Positions 25,136 through 33,396 of a stretch of DNA of 64,000 nucleotides are shown in pieces. This DNA comes from Sphingobacterium kitahiroshimense. GTDB taxonomy: Bacteria > Bacteroidota > Bacteroidia > Sphingobacteriales > Sphingobacteriaceae. Location of the stretch: positions 4,650,001-4,714,000 of the forward strand of contig NZ_JAOQNK010000001.1 of NCBI RefSeq assembly GCF_025961315.1, read 5' to 3'. How positions within the stretch are numbered: position 1 is the first letter of the stretch; every line of letters begins with the position of its first letter. The notes beneath the pieces were generated by a model that saw only the letters and a program-made list of their open reading frames with translations, was not told the DNA's origin and made no database searches. Position numbers and translations under genes: made by a program.

Positions 25136-26988
25136 AATTTCGCCAGTTTGGCTAATTCTTCTTCTAGATCTAGTTCTACACGAAGATTATTGACGATATG
25201 TTTTTGTCTATCGGGAGTGTTTTTACCCATATAGTATTCTAAAAGTTGCTGTATTTTATTGTCTTTAGATAAGAAGACAGGGTCTAAGCGCATATCTTTT
25301 CCGATAAATAAACCAAATTCGGAAGGAGAAATCTCTCCAAGTCCTTTAAATCGGGTAATTTCGGGCTTATTTCCTAATTTTGCAATTGCGCGTTGTCTTT
25401 CTTCATCGGAATAGCAATATATGGTTTCTTTTTTATTCCGTACACGGAACAAGGGTGTCTGTAAGATAGACACGTGACCAGCCTTTACTAAATCAGGAAA
25501 AAACTGAAGGAAAAATGTCAAGAGAAGTAAGCGGATGTGCATACCATCTACATCGGCATCTGTAGCAAATACAATGTTGTTATAACGTAAGCCATCTAAA
25601 CCGTCTTCAATATTTAAAGCATGTTGCAGTAAATTGAACTCTTCATTTTCATAGACAATTTTTTTAGACATGCCGTAAGAGTTTAAAGGTTTTCCTTTTA
25701 AACTAAAAACAGCTTGTGTCTGTACATCTCTAGATTTAGTAATTGAACCTGAAGCTGAATCCCCCTCGGTGATAAATAAGGTTGTTTCCTGATTACGTTC
25801 GTTTTTATCGGAGAAATGGACCTTACAGTCGCGTAATTTACGGTTGTGTAACGAAGCTTTCTTGGCACGTTCATTTGCAAGTTTTTTGATACCGGCAATA
25901 TCTTTACGTTCTCTTTCCGATTGTAAGATACGTTTTAACAGAGCGTCTGCTGTATCTGAATTTTTATGCAGGTAATCGTCCAATGCTTTTTTTAGAAAGT
26001 CATTGATAAATGTTCTTACAGTTGGACCATCAGGACCGATGCTTTGGGAACCAAGTTTTGTCTTGGTCTGTGATTCAAAGACCGGCTCTTGCACTTTGAT
26101 TGCGATCGCGCCAATGATAGATGACCGTACGTCTGATGCTTCAAATTCTTTTTTATAGAACTCACGGATTGTCTTCACTAAGGCTTCGCGAAACGCTGCT
26201 TGGTGTGTTCCTCCTTGCGTTGTATGTTGTCCATTGACAAAAGAGTAGTATTCTTCACCGTATTGCTGTCCGTGGGTAATCGCGATTTCAATATCCTCAC
26301 CCTTTAGGTGAATGATAGGATAACGCATGGATTCGGTGTCAATATTCCGCTCTAATAAATCTTTTAGACCATTTTCAGAGATGAATTTCTGTCCATTGAA
26401 ATTGATAGTTAATCCAGAATTTAAAAAAACATAATTCCAGATCATGTTTTCCACAAACTCTAAACGATATTTGTAATTTCTAAAGATGGTCTCATCCGGG
26501 TAAAATATAACTGCGGTGCCATTACGCTGTGTTGTTTCTTTTTCTTCATCTGATAGTAACTCACCTTTACTAAACTGTGCGATACGGGTTACTTTTTCGC
26601 GGTATGATTGTACCGTGAACTGTCCAGACAAAGCATTGACAGCTTTAGTACCGACACCATTAAGACCTACAGACTTTTGAAAGGCTTTGCTATCGTATTT
26701 ACCTCCGGTATTGATTTTGGATACTACATCTACGACAGAACCAATGGGAATTCCACGTCCGTAATCCCGAACAGCGACTTTATTGTCGTTGACCGTAATA
26801 TCGATCGTTTTTCCAGCTCCCATCACAAACTCATCAATAGAGTTGTCGACTACTTCTTTTAATAAGACATAAATACCATCGTCGTAAGCAGAACCATCTC
26901 CTAATTTCCCAATATACATACCGGGACGTAAGCGAATATGTTCTTTCCAATCGAGGGAACGTATACTATCTTCGTTATAAGTACTCAT
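25117..26988 (-). CDS. parE: DNA topoisomerase IV subunit B
   Basis: A 623-residue type IIA topoisomerase B subunit. GHKL ATPase motifs are clear: E-V-V-D-N-S-I-D-E, D-Y-G-R-G-I-P-I-G and V-G-L-N-G-V-G-T-K-A-V-N-A-L-S. The TOPRIM domain has L-F-I-T-E-G-D-S-A-S-G-S and D-A-D-V-D-G-M-H-I-R. The E-G-D-S-A-S-G-S form and the short length point to ParE rather than GyrB. It decatenates daughter chromosomes with ParC; no parC gene follows in this window. The start at 26988 is supported by a TATTTTTG element 27 bases upstream. The terminator hairpin is partly inside the gene. Confidence 0.9.
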   Translation of the reverse strand: MSTYNEDSIRSLDWKEHIRLRPGMYIGKLGDGSAYDDGIYVLLKEVVDNSIDEFVMGAGKTIDITVNDNKVAVRDYGRGIPIGSVVDVVSKINTGGKYDSKAFQKSVGLNGVGTKAVNALSGQFTVQSYREKVTRIAQFSKGELLSDEEKETTQRNGTAVIFYPDETIFRNYKYRLEFVENMIWNYVFLNSGLTINFNGQKFISENGLKDLLERNIDTESMRYPIIHLKGEDIEIAITHGQQYGEEYYSFVNGQHTTQGGTHQAAFREALVKTIREFYKKEFEASDVRSSIIGAIAIKVQEPVFESQTKTKLGSQSIGPDGPTVRTFINDFLKKALDDYLHKNSDTADALLKRILQSERERKDIAGIKKLANERAKKASLHNRKLRDCKVHFSDKNERNQETTLFITEGDSASGSITKSRDVQTQAVFSLKGKPLNSYGMSKKIVYENEEFNLLQHALNIEDGLDGLRYNNIVFATDADVDGMHIRLLLLTFFLQFFPDLVKAGHVSILQTPLFRVRNKKETIYCYSDEERQRAIAKLGNKPEITRFKGLGEISPSEFGLFIGKDMRLDPVFLSKDNKIQQLLEYYMGKNTPDRQKHIVNNLRVELDLEEELAKLAKLEKQAG

Positions 26989-27015
26989 GTTTTTTAATTA
27001 TTCTTCGGTGTGTAG

Positions 27016-27023
27016 CAAAAATA
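27016..27023 (-). promoter_or_regulatory. TAnnTTTG -7 element for parE
   Basis: TATTTTTG on the minus strand, 27 bases before the ATG at 26988. Confidence 0.55.
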
Positions 27024-27191
27024 GCAAAATAAAGATTAAATAAGTGCAGTCACGATCTGAAAACATTTATTTAGAATGGAAGATTTCTCTAGAGGAGCGT
27101 TTGTGTAATTGTTCTCCAATAAATTGTATAAATATTTATATTGCATTCCCTATTATTTACTTAAATTTAGGAAACATTATAAATAGAAATT

Positions 27192-28322
27192 ATGGGCTTA
27201 TTTGATAAAATACGGAATGAGTTTATCGATATCATTGAATGGGTAGATGATAGTCCTGATACTATAGTCTGGAAATTTCCACGGTATCAGAATGAAATAA
27301 AAATGAATTCGCAGTTAACAGTACGAGAAGGACAAGTTGCTGTTTTTATGAATGAGGGGGTGATTGCGGATGTCTTTACTGCGGGTAGACATGTGTTGAC
27401 AACTCAGAATATGCCTATCATGACGACCCTCCAAGGGTGGAAATATGGATTCAATAGTCCATTTAAAGCAGATGTGTTTTTCATAAGTTTGCGTCAGTTT
27501 ACTAATCAAAAATGGGGTACTAAAAATCCTATTATGTTACGGGATGCTGAGTTTGGTCCTATACGGCTTCGGGCTTTTGGATCTTACGCTTTTCAGGTTA
27601 AAGATGCTGCTGTCTTCTTAAAGCAAATTGCGTCGACTAATCCAACTTTTACGGTTGAAAGTATTAATGAGCAACTTCGAAATATCGCTGTAACCAGAGG
27701 GATGGATGCAATTGCAGAGTCAAAAATTGCTGTCTTAGACCTAGCTTCTCATTATGATGAGGTATCCAACTTTATACAAGAGAAAATACGTCCTGAATTT
27801 GAAGAGATCGGTTTGAATCTAAATAAATTTCTAATTGAGAATATTTCATTGCCCGAAGAAGTTGAAAAGGTACTGGATAAAAGAAGCAGTATGGGTATTG
27901 TTGGAAATTTAGGTGCTTATGCTCAATTTCAAGCAGCTAATTCCATGGAAAAAGCTGCTGAAAACCCCAATGGCGGTGGTCTTATGGGCGCAGGAATGGG
28001 TGTTGGATTAGGTGCCGGAATGGCTGGCCAGATGTCAGGTATATTTCAACAGAATAAATTTGAAGGCAATAATCCGACGGGTGCCTCTCCATCGGTGGCA
28101 CCACCGGCGATACCGCAAGCGGTTCAGTATTTTCTAGCGATTAATGGTGTTCAAGAAGGACCTTTTTTGATTGATCAGTTGAAAGACGAGGTAAGAAGCG
28201 GCAAACTTGTTTCTTCTACACTCGTTTGGAAAGCTGGGCTGGAAAATTGGATTGAAGCGCGTGAAATTGACGAATTGACAAGCTTGTTTAATGCTGGCCC
28301 TCCGCCAATTCCGGGGGCATAG
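27192..28322 (+). CDS. SPFH/band-7 protein with C-terminal GYF_2 domain (YdjI-like)
   Basis: A 376-residue protein. Residues 1-240 form an SPFH domain of the YdjI/virion-core type (M-G-L-F-D-K-I-R-N-E-F, W-K-F-P, R-E-G-Q-V-A-V-F, F-T-A-G-R-H). After a Gly/Met-rich hinge (about 255-290) comes a GYF_2 domain at about 313-365 (Y-F-L-A-I-N-G-V-Q-E-G-P-F, L-V-W-K-A-G-L-E-N-W). There is no N-terminal membrane segment, so membrane association would be peripheral. B. subtilis YdjI works with YdjG/YdjH and the PspA homologue YdjF in membrane stress. The gene for a zinc-ribbon protein follows at 9 bases, a YdjG-like pairing. GYF_2 domains usually bind proline-rich peptides. Confidence 0.8.
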   Translation: MGLFDKIRNEFIDIIEWVDDSPDTIVWKFPRYQNEIKMNSQLTVREGQVAVFMNEGVIADVFTAGRHVLTTQNMPIMTTLQGWKYGFNSPFKADVFFISLRQFTNQKWGTKNPIMLRDAEFGPIRLRAFGSYAFQVKDAAVFLKQIASTNPTFTVESINEQLRNIAVTRGMDAIAESKIAVLDLASHYDEVSNFIQEKIRPEFEEIGLNLNKFLIENISLPEEVEKVLDKRSSMGIVGNLGAYAQFQAANSMEKAAENPNGGGLMGAGMGVGLGAGMAGQMSGIFQQNKFEGNNPTGASPSVAPPAIPQAVQYFLAINGVQEGPFLIDQLKDEVRSGKLVSSTLVWKAGLENWIEAREIDELTSLFNAGPPPIPGA

Positions 28323-28331
28323 ATTCTGTTT

Positions 28332-29441
28332 ATGAGTTTTGAGGAAAAGACAACGGAAGTTAGTCAGGATTTAAAGTGTCAGGGTTGTGGGGCGATTTTA
28401 GCTTACCAACCAGGAACGTCATATCTAAAATGTGCTTACTGTGGTACTGAAAATCAGATTAAGGAAAGTGAGTTAACGAACCAAGTTATCAGTCCGGTTG
28501 ATTATGAAGAATTTACAGCAGCAATGCAAGATATTCATGACGCTCGGTTTACGGTTGCTGCTGAGGTGGTGCATTGTCAAAACTGTGGAGCCAATTCTAC
28601 ATTAGATCCGCATGTTACAGCAGATTTATGTGCTTTTTGCGCTTCTCCTTTGGTGATTGACCATCAAGAAAAACGTATTGTAAAACCACATGGGGTGATT
28701 CCGTTTTTTATTGAGGAGAATAAGGCATTTCCGCTTTTTAAAAAATGGGCTGGAGGTTTATGGTTTGCTCCCAATGATTTTAAGCGAATTTTTAGTGCGC
28801 AAAATAATAGGTTGAAAGGTGTTTATATTCCTTTTTGGAGTTATGATGCCGAAGTGAGTTCTTCTTATGAGGGGCAACGAGGTGAATATTATTATGTCAC
28901 TAGAACTAGAAGAACTGCTGATGGCAAAACAGAGACCTATGAGGAGCAACAGACCAGATGGTATTATGCTTCTGGACGTGTTTTTAATCGATTTAAAGAT
29001 GTTATAGTTAGTGCTTCAACGTCATTACCTAATAATTTTGCTTCAAAAATAGGTCCTTGGAATATGGAATATCTGAAGCCTTTCAATGATCAATATCTTA
29101 GCGGATTTATCGCAGAAACCTTTAGTATTGATCATGTGGCTGGTGCTCATGCCGCCAAAAAAATTATGGATGATGAGATCGCTGATACCGTCAGATCGGA
29201 TATCGGCGGAGATACGCAAAGGATTGACGATATTGATTCTGTTTATAAGGATATCAGGTTAAAGTATATCTTACTTCCGGTTTGGCTGTCGGCTTATCGA
29301 TATAAGGGTAAAAGTTATCAGATTATGGTTAACGCATTTAACGGTAAGGTTTATGGACAACGACCATATAGCTTTTGGAAGATTGCGCTCTTGATATTGT
29401 TTGTAATAATTCTAGTTGTTTTGTTAAGCCAAATGGGATAA
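28332..29441 (+). CDS. Zinc-ribbon membrane protein (TFIIB-type zinc ribbons, YdjG-like)
   Basis: A 369-residue protein with two N-terminal zinc ribbons: C-Q-G-C at about 17-20 paired with C-A-Y-C at about 34-37, then C-Q-N-C at about 82-85 paired with C-A-F-C at about 98-101. A middle domain has conserved aromatic residues (W-A-G-G-L-W-F-A-P, Y-I-P-F-W-S-Y-D). A single C-terminal membrane helix ends the protein (A-L-L-I-L-F-V-I-I-L-V-V-L-L). This fits the YdjG family, partner of SPFH proteins such as the upstream gene (9-base gap, same operon). Its role is probably to recruit or sense at the membrane; this is inference from the B. subtilis ydjFGHI operon. It ends at a strong shared terminator. 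Confidence 0.75.
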   Translation: MSFEEKTTEVSQDLKCQGCGAILAYQPGTSYLKCAYCGTENQIKESELTNQVISPVDYEEFTAAMQDIHDARFTVAAEVVHCQNCGANSTLDPHVTADLCAFCASPLVIDHQEKRIVKPHGVIPFFIEENKAFPLFKKWAGGLWFAPNDFKRIFSAQNNRLKGVYIPFWSYDAEVSSSYEGQRGEYYYVTRTRRTADGKTETYEEQQTRWYYASGRVFNRFKDVIVSASTSLPNNFASKIGPWNMEYLKPFNDQYLSGFIAETFSIDHVAGAHAAKKIMDDEIADTVRSDIGGDTQRIDDIDSVYKDIRLKYILLPVWLSAYRYKGKSYQIMVNAFNGKVYGQRPYSFWKIALLILFVIILVVLLSQMG

Positions 29442-29454
29442 TCTTCTTATAAAT

Positions 29455-29494
29455 AAAAAATGGTCTTATTGAAAATACAATAAGACCATTTTTT
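29455..29494. terminator. Bidirectional intrinsic terminator
   Basis: 16-bp perfect arms (29455-29470 and 29479-29494) with an 8-base loop, A-tract left and T-tract right, separating the SPFH/zinc-ribbon operon from the convergent ASKHA operon. Confidence 0.9.
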
Positions 29495-29512
29495 ATGATA
29501 TGATCGATAGCT

Positions 29513-30505
29513 TTATTTGTTTAAAGAAAGTAAGAAGCCTATTGTAAAGTTGGCATCCCAGTCAAATACAAAGGTATCGCAGTTCGTAGCATCTTTAATT
29601 GCTTTATAGATATTTACCCCACTTTTGATTTTTACTTTATCGGTATTATAGGTTTCTGGATTATTTAATACTGTGAAACGTTCTTCGCCAGTACGTGTTT
29701 GTTGGGCCAATTCAAATGGCACTCCCCCTATGATAAAACAGATTTCTCTGTTGGCTGCAGGAATTTTTGCTGTTAACGTTTTTACTTCAGTATAAACATC
29801 TTCATCTTTTAAGTTCTTTTCGTAGTATTTCGCACCTGGTGCTTCAAGTGATTTTGTTTCACCAGCAACCCATGAAATTTTAGTATTACCTGAGCCAATA
29901 TCTACGACAAAGGAATTGTCCTGATAAGAAGGAGGAAGTACGCATTTTAGTGCTAATTTACCTTCTTGTTCTGCTGTTACTAAATTAACAACAAATCCCA
30001 TTTTCTTTAGTTCGGAAACAATAACTGCTGTCTTAGGTTCTTTTTGTGCGCCGGAGCTGATGACAAAGTGTATGTTTTTTGATTTAACACCTTTGTCAAA
30101 CATAGTTCCAATGTAGTCTTTAAGTCCTTTCCGAATATCTTCTGTACTGGCTAGACCTTCATAGACAAATGATTTGCCAAAATCTTTGGAAATGATTTCC
30201 CAGTGATTCTGCTTATCGATATTTACGACAAAAGAATTGAAACCTGAGGCTCCGACTTCGATTACTCCTTTATATTCACCATTTACAGGTTTTTCAGGTT
30301 GATAGTTAAATGTTCTTTTATCGTCAGTTGATTGTTTCGATGGATTGGACGATATATTAATAGCTGTGGTATCGGAGGTGCTCGTTGACTGTCCATCAAA
30401 TTTACCAGAATCGAAAGCCCAATAGCCCAGAGCCAGTAATGGGATTGCAATAATTATTGCTTTAATTGGCCAACGTAATCTAGCCCATGTTGATTTTTCT
30501 TCCAT
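29513..30505 (-). CDS. Membrane-anchored ASKHA (Ppx/GppA-like) protein of unknown function
   Basis: A 330-residue protein with a basic N-terminus (W-A-R-L-R-W-P-I-K) and one membrane helix at about 15-32. A Ser/Thr-rich linker leads to an ASKHA-fold domain from about 75. Phosphate-1-like motif: G-V-I-E-V-G-A-S-G-F-N-S; phosphate-2 motif: V-V-D-I-G-S-G-N-T-K with Asp about 202. Between them, F-V-I-S-S-G-A and V-T-A-E-Q-E-G-K resemble Ppx/GppA exopolyphosphatases. The canonical first Asp is replaced by Glu in G-V-I-E-V-G. By the positive-inside rule the domain would face the periplasm, which is unusual for an ATP/polyphosphate-binding fold. It is the last gene of a three-gene operon. Confidence 0.6.
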   Translation of the reverse strand: MEEKSTWARLRWPIKAIIIAIPLLALGYWAFDSGKFDGQSTSTSDTTAINISSNPSKQSTDDKRTFNYQPEKPVNGEYKGVIEVGASGFNSFVVNIDKQNHWEIISKDFGKSFVYEGLASTEDIRKGLKDYIGTMFDKGVKSKNIHFVISSGAQKEPKTAVIVSELKKMGFVVNLVTAEQEGKLALKCVLPPSYQDNSFVVDIGSGNTKISWVAGETKSLEAPGAKYYEKNLKDEDVYTEVKTLTAKIPAANREICFIIGGVPFELAQQTRTGEERFTVLNNPETYNTDKVKIKSGVNIYKAIKDATNCDTFVFDWDANFTIGFLLSLNK

Positions 30506-30532
30506 AATTATAGTGTATTTTTTTTAAATTGA

Positions 30533-31642
30533 TTAATCTAATAATGTAAATCCCTTATCTATTTTTTCTTCCGGTTTGAGTTCATAACTTGCGTCTGCCA
30601 TCTGGCTTACATTCAGTACTTTCAAATTTCGTTCATCTACTTTACGGATAAATTCTTCTAATTCTACTTGGGTAGGAGCTCCTCCTACTGTTATGTTATT
30701 GTTTTGATCTAAAAAGTCAAGGTTTGATCTGATCGAAGCAATATTTTGGCTGATGGCTCCTGTTGCGGCATTCATGGCTTCTTGGAAAGCCCAACCGTCT
30801 TTTATATTAAAGACATCGGCAAGCCCTTCTGTAGCATTTTTCATCTTTTGAGTAGCTTCTAGTTTTTTTGAGATAATCGAAATACTGCTGTCTAGGGTAC
30901 TTACATAAATTCGAGCAGCACTTTCATTATCTTTTAGTACTTCTAGTACCTTCGCAAATTGATTAGCATACTGTACATAGCTTCTCGCATTTTGCTCTTC
31001 AGACTCTCCTTCTTTTCCTAAGAGAAATGCTTTTGTCCGTGTTTCTTTTGCATTTCGCATATAAGCATTCGCTTTCTCCGTATTGTTATTTTTCGATTCA
31101 TTTTGGGCATTTTCATCTTGACTTGCCGCTTCTGCAGTGAAACGTTTTGCATAAATGTATTTTTCTTCTGCTGTTTTTTGTGCGGTTTCACCGCTTTGAA
31201 TCATATCGATACGAACGCCATCTACATTACTTATTTTTTCTTTTACTCTTTTTAAGGTATCTTTTGCGTCTTTTGATAAAAGCTGTAAGGTCTCTATTGG
31301 ATTATTACGAATAATGGCTTTTTCGCCTTTAAATAAAAGGACAGTGCCAAAGCGATGTAATAGCTGAATAATTTTTGGCGCTAATAGTAATAAGGTTATT
31401 AATAAAATACTGAATATTACGAACAAAATACTTTTAGCGGCATATTCAAGCATGACGGGTAAAAACTTGAAAAAAGCAATTGCTCCGCCAATAACCAATG
31501 CCCAGAAGAATATACTGGAGATTGTCTTTTTGGCTTCTGGTGTTTGCATCTGAGCAGGCAGATGGTCTCCTAATACTTGAAAAATTGGTAGCTGTGATTT
31601 TATTTCAGCTGGAATATTAATGTACTGTTCTTTCTTTTCCAT
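30533..31642 (-). CDS. Membrane protein with long helical coiled-coil region, PspA-like segment
   Basis: A 369-residue protein with two close membrane helices (about 40-67 and 72-93) followed by a largely helical, charged region to the C-terminus. The stretch after the helices, N-P-I-E-T-L-Q-L-L-S-K-D-A-K-D-T-L, loosely resembles the start of PspA/Vipp1-type coiled coils, and the Ala/Glu/Lys/Gln-rich part at 170-235 is strongly coiled-coil in character. This is weak evidence; no enzyme motif is present. The helical region probably faces the cytoplasm. It lies between the coiled-coil gene (11-base gap) and the ASKHA gene (27-base gap), so the three products probably act together. Function unknown. 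Confidence 0.55.
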   Translation of the reverse strand: MEKKEQYINIPAEIKSQLPIFQVLGDHLPAQMQTPEAKKTISSIFFWALVIGGAIAFFKFLPVMLEYAAKSILFVIFSILLITLLLLAPKIIQLLHRFGTVLLFKGEKAIIRNNPIETLQLLSKDAKDTLKRVKEKISNVDGVRIDMIQSGETAQKTAEEKYIYAKRFTAEAASQDENAQNESKNNNTEKANAYMRNAKETRTKAFLLGKEGESEEQNARSYVQYANQFAKVLEVLKDNESAARIYVSTLDSSISIISKKLEATQKMKNATEGLADVFNIKDGWAFQEAMNAATGAISQNIASIRSNLDFLDQNNNITVGGAPTQVELEEFIRKVDERNLKVLNVSQMADASYELKPEEKIDKGFTLLD

Positions 31643-31653
31643 TGGTTTATATC

Positions 31654-32385
31654 TTATGAGATTGACCTTTCTATAATTGCTAAGGTTGTTTGTATATCAT
31701 TGACGACTTCATTGACAGCGGCGTTTCCAATTGATATCTTTTGCTCTATCTCTTTTAGTTTTGGCTCATATTTATCATTAATCTGGGCTAGGGTAATTTG
31801 TTTCTTTTTCAAATCATCCTGAAGCTTTGCAATGCTATCGGTCAATGTTTTTATTTCATTATTTAAGGTTGTCTTTTCAAATTCACGGTCTTGTTCTGCT
31901 TTATGCTTTTCCGATTCTTTTTGCTGTGTTTCTTTGGCTATGGTTTCTTTCAGTTTGTTAGCATAATTAGTGCCAGTTGTTTTCAGCTTGTCCTTTGTTA
32001 AAGTATTATCAACAAACTTAAGCGAAGTATAGGCTGCTTTCAGTGTTGTTTCGTCTACTTTTCCCATTGCAGCCGCAGCATTCCATACCTCAAAAAAGTC
32101 TAATCCTTGTTCATTGAGTCTTTCCAGTATTCCGAGCACCTTCAGTTTCATTTGTTTAATATCGGTGGATCCGTCATTGGCTGTAATGGGTATGGCTGGA
32201 GGCTGCTGGTTTGAAACTGTTTTTATTTCGGGGGCTGTTGAATAATCTTTTATTTCTGTAGCGGGTGGATTTTTTTGGATATCGGGAGACGGGGTTTTGA
32301 GCTGAGTCTCTTCCTGATCTGTAAAAATTAGCTTTTTAAGACTATCCAATATACTATAGCTTTTATTGTTTCCTTGATCAGTCAT
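31654..32385 (-). CDS. Soluble coiled-coil protein, first gene of the ASKHA operon
   Basis: A 243-residue protein with no signal peptide or membrane segment. Residues 1-75 are polar and proline-rich (Q-K-N-P-P-A-T-E, N-Q-Q-P-P-A-I-P). A short helical domain at about 78-140 (L-G-I-L-E-R-L-N-E-Q-G-L-D-F-F-E-V-W-N-A-A) is followed by a long coiled coil to about 225. I recognise no family. The proline-rich stretch is the kind of ligand GYF_2 domains bind, and a GYF_2 domain is encoded by the convergent SPFH gene, so an interaction is imaginable but unproven. No clear -7 element was found upstream. Confidence 0.5.
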   Translation of the reverse strand: MTDQGNNKSYSILDSLKKLIFTDQEETQLKTPSPDIQKNPPATEIKDYSTAPEIKTVSNQQPPAIPITANDGSTDIKQMKLKVLGILERLNEQGLDFFEVWNAAAAMGKVDETTLKAAYTSLKFVDNTLTKDKLKTTGTNYANKLKETIAKETQQKESEKHKAEQDREFEKTTLNNEIKTLTDSIAKLQDDLKKKQITLAQINDKYEPKLKEIEQKISIGNAAVNEVVNDIQTTLAIIERSIS

Positions 32386-32570
32386 AATTTTTGTTAGTTA
32401 AGTCTAGTAAAAATAATAAAAAATGGTAATCTTGATTCATATTACTACATTTTTAAAACATTTATTTTATATCACGATTGCTCTGTCGGGTAATCCGAAA
32501 TTTAATTGTAATCTATTTAATGATAAGGGATAGGCTAGGAGGGATATAAATCAATCTATTGAGTTTGGGA

Positions 32571-32604
32571 TAAAAAAAACTCGGAAAGCTAATTTCCGAG
32601 TTTT
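32571..32604 (-). terminator. Terminator of the cupin gene
   Basis: Stem AAAACTCGGAAA (32576-32587) with TTTCCGAGTTTT (32593-32604) and loop GCTAA; the A-run at 32572-32579 gives the minus-strand T-tract. Confidence 0.85.
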
Positions 32605-32640
32605 CGTGATGATAAGAAATAATAATTTGAAACGATTATT

Positions 32641-33138
32641 TTATCTACCAAAATCATCTTGAACACGAACAATATCGTCTTCGTTTGAAGGATTTTCGAT
32701 ATCGGTATGTTGCCATATTTCAGCTAATATACCGTAACCATCTAATCCGATTAATCGGTGGCGCTGACCTTGACGAAGTTTGATGACACTACCTGCTGTT
32801 AGCGTTTGTACAACTGATTCGTCATCTGTATCCGATACCATAACGCCCACAGTTCCGTGAATTACTTTCCAAATTTCGGCACGACGGTGGTGATACTGCC
32901 ATGATAATCTTTTTTCGGGAGCTACAACGAGAATTTTTGGACTTAATTTGCCAGAAATTTTTAGATCTTTTACATCTAATCCGTCGAAATACTCATCGGC
33001 AAATTTTTGTGCTTGATCTTCGTTGATTACAAAGAAACCTCCCCAGGGTCTTGTCTGATCTGATTTATCAATTTCAAATCCTTTTTCTTTTAACGCTTTA
33101 TCTAATTCCTCAAATAGCGTTGATTTATCAGTTACCAT
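32641..33138 (-). CDS. Cupin protein, mannose-6-phosphate isomerase type II-like
   Basis: A 165-residue single-domain cupin. The motif R-P-W-G-G-F-F near residue 27 is the usual lead of the type II phosphomannose isomerase/GDP-mannose pyrophosphorylase cupin. W-Q-Y-H-H-R-R-A-E-I-W-K-V-I-H-G supplies the metal-binding H-x-H...E of cupin motif 1, and R-Q-G-Q-R-H-R-L motif 2. It may interconvert mannose-6-phosphate and fructose-6-phosphate or another sugar phosphate, but stand-alone cupins of this type are of uncertain substrate in Bacteroidota. It is a single gene, divergent from the helicase gene across 258 bases. Confidence 0.7.
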   Translation of the reverse strand: MVTDKSTLFEELDKALKEKGFEIDKSDQTRPWGGFFVINEDQAQKFADEYFDGLDVKDLKISGKLSPKILVVAPEKRLSWQYHHRRAEIWKVIHGTVGVMVSDTDDESVVQTLTAGSVIKLRQGQRHRLIGLDGYGILAEIWQHTDIENPSNEDDIVRVQDDFGR

Positions 33139-33364
33139 AAATATGTGTCTTAGTAAGAATGTACGGTTATTTTAGTGCTAAATATAAATAAAATCTTTTA
33201 AATAAAAAGTGCATAAACGTTTTAGCGATATTTTTTTTGTTTACAATTTAGCTATTGTTTTTATTTCTAGTTACGTTTGGTTTCATCTGAATCGGATATT
33301 TATTAGAAGTTGCATACGTCCTATTTGAAGTGTGCTATGATTATATCCTCTCAAAATATTTGAT

Positions 33365-33372
33365 TAGTTTTG
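33365..33372 (+). promoter_or_regulatory. TAnnTTTG -7 element for the helicase gene
   Basis: TAGTTTTG, 24 bases before the ATG at 33397. Confidence 0.5.
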
Positions 33373-33396
33373 TAATCCTATATTAAAATTATCAGT

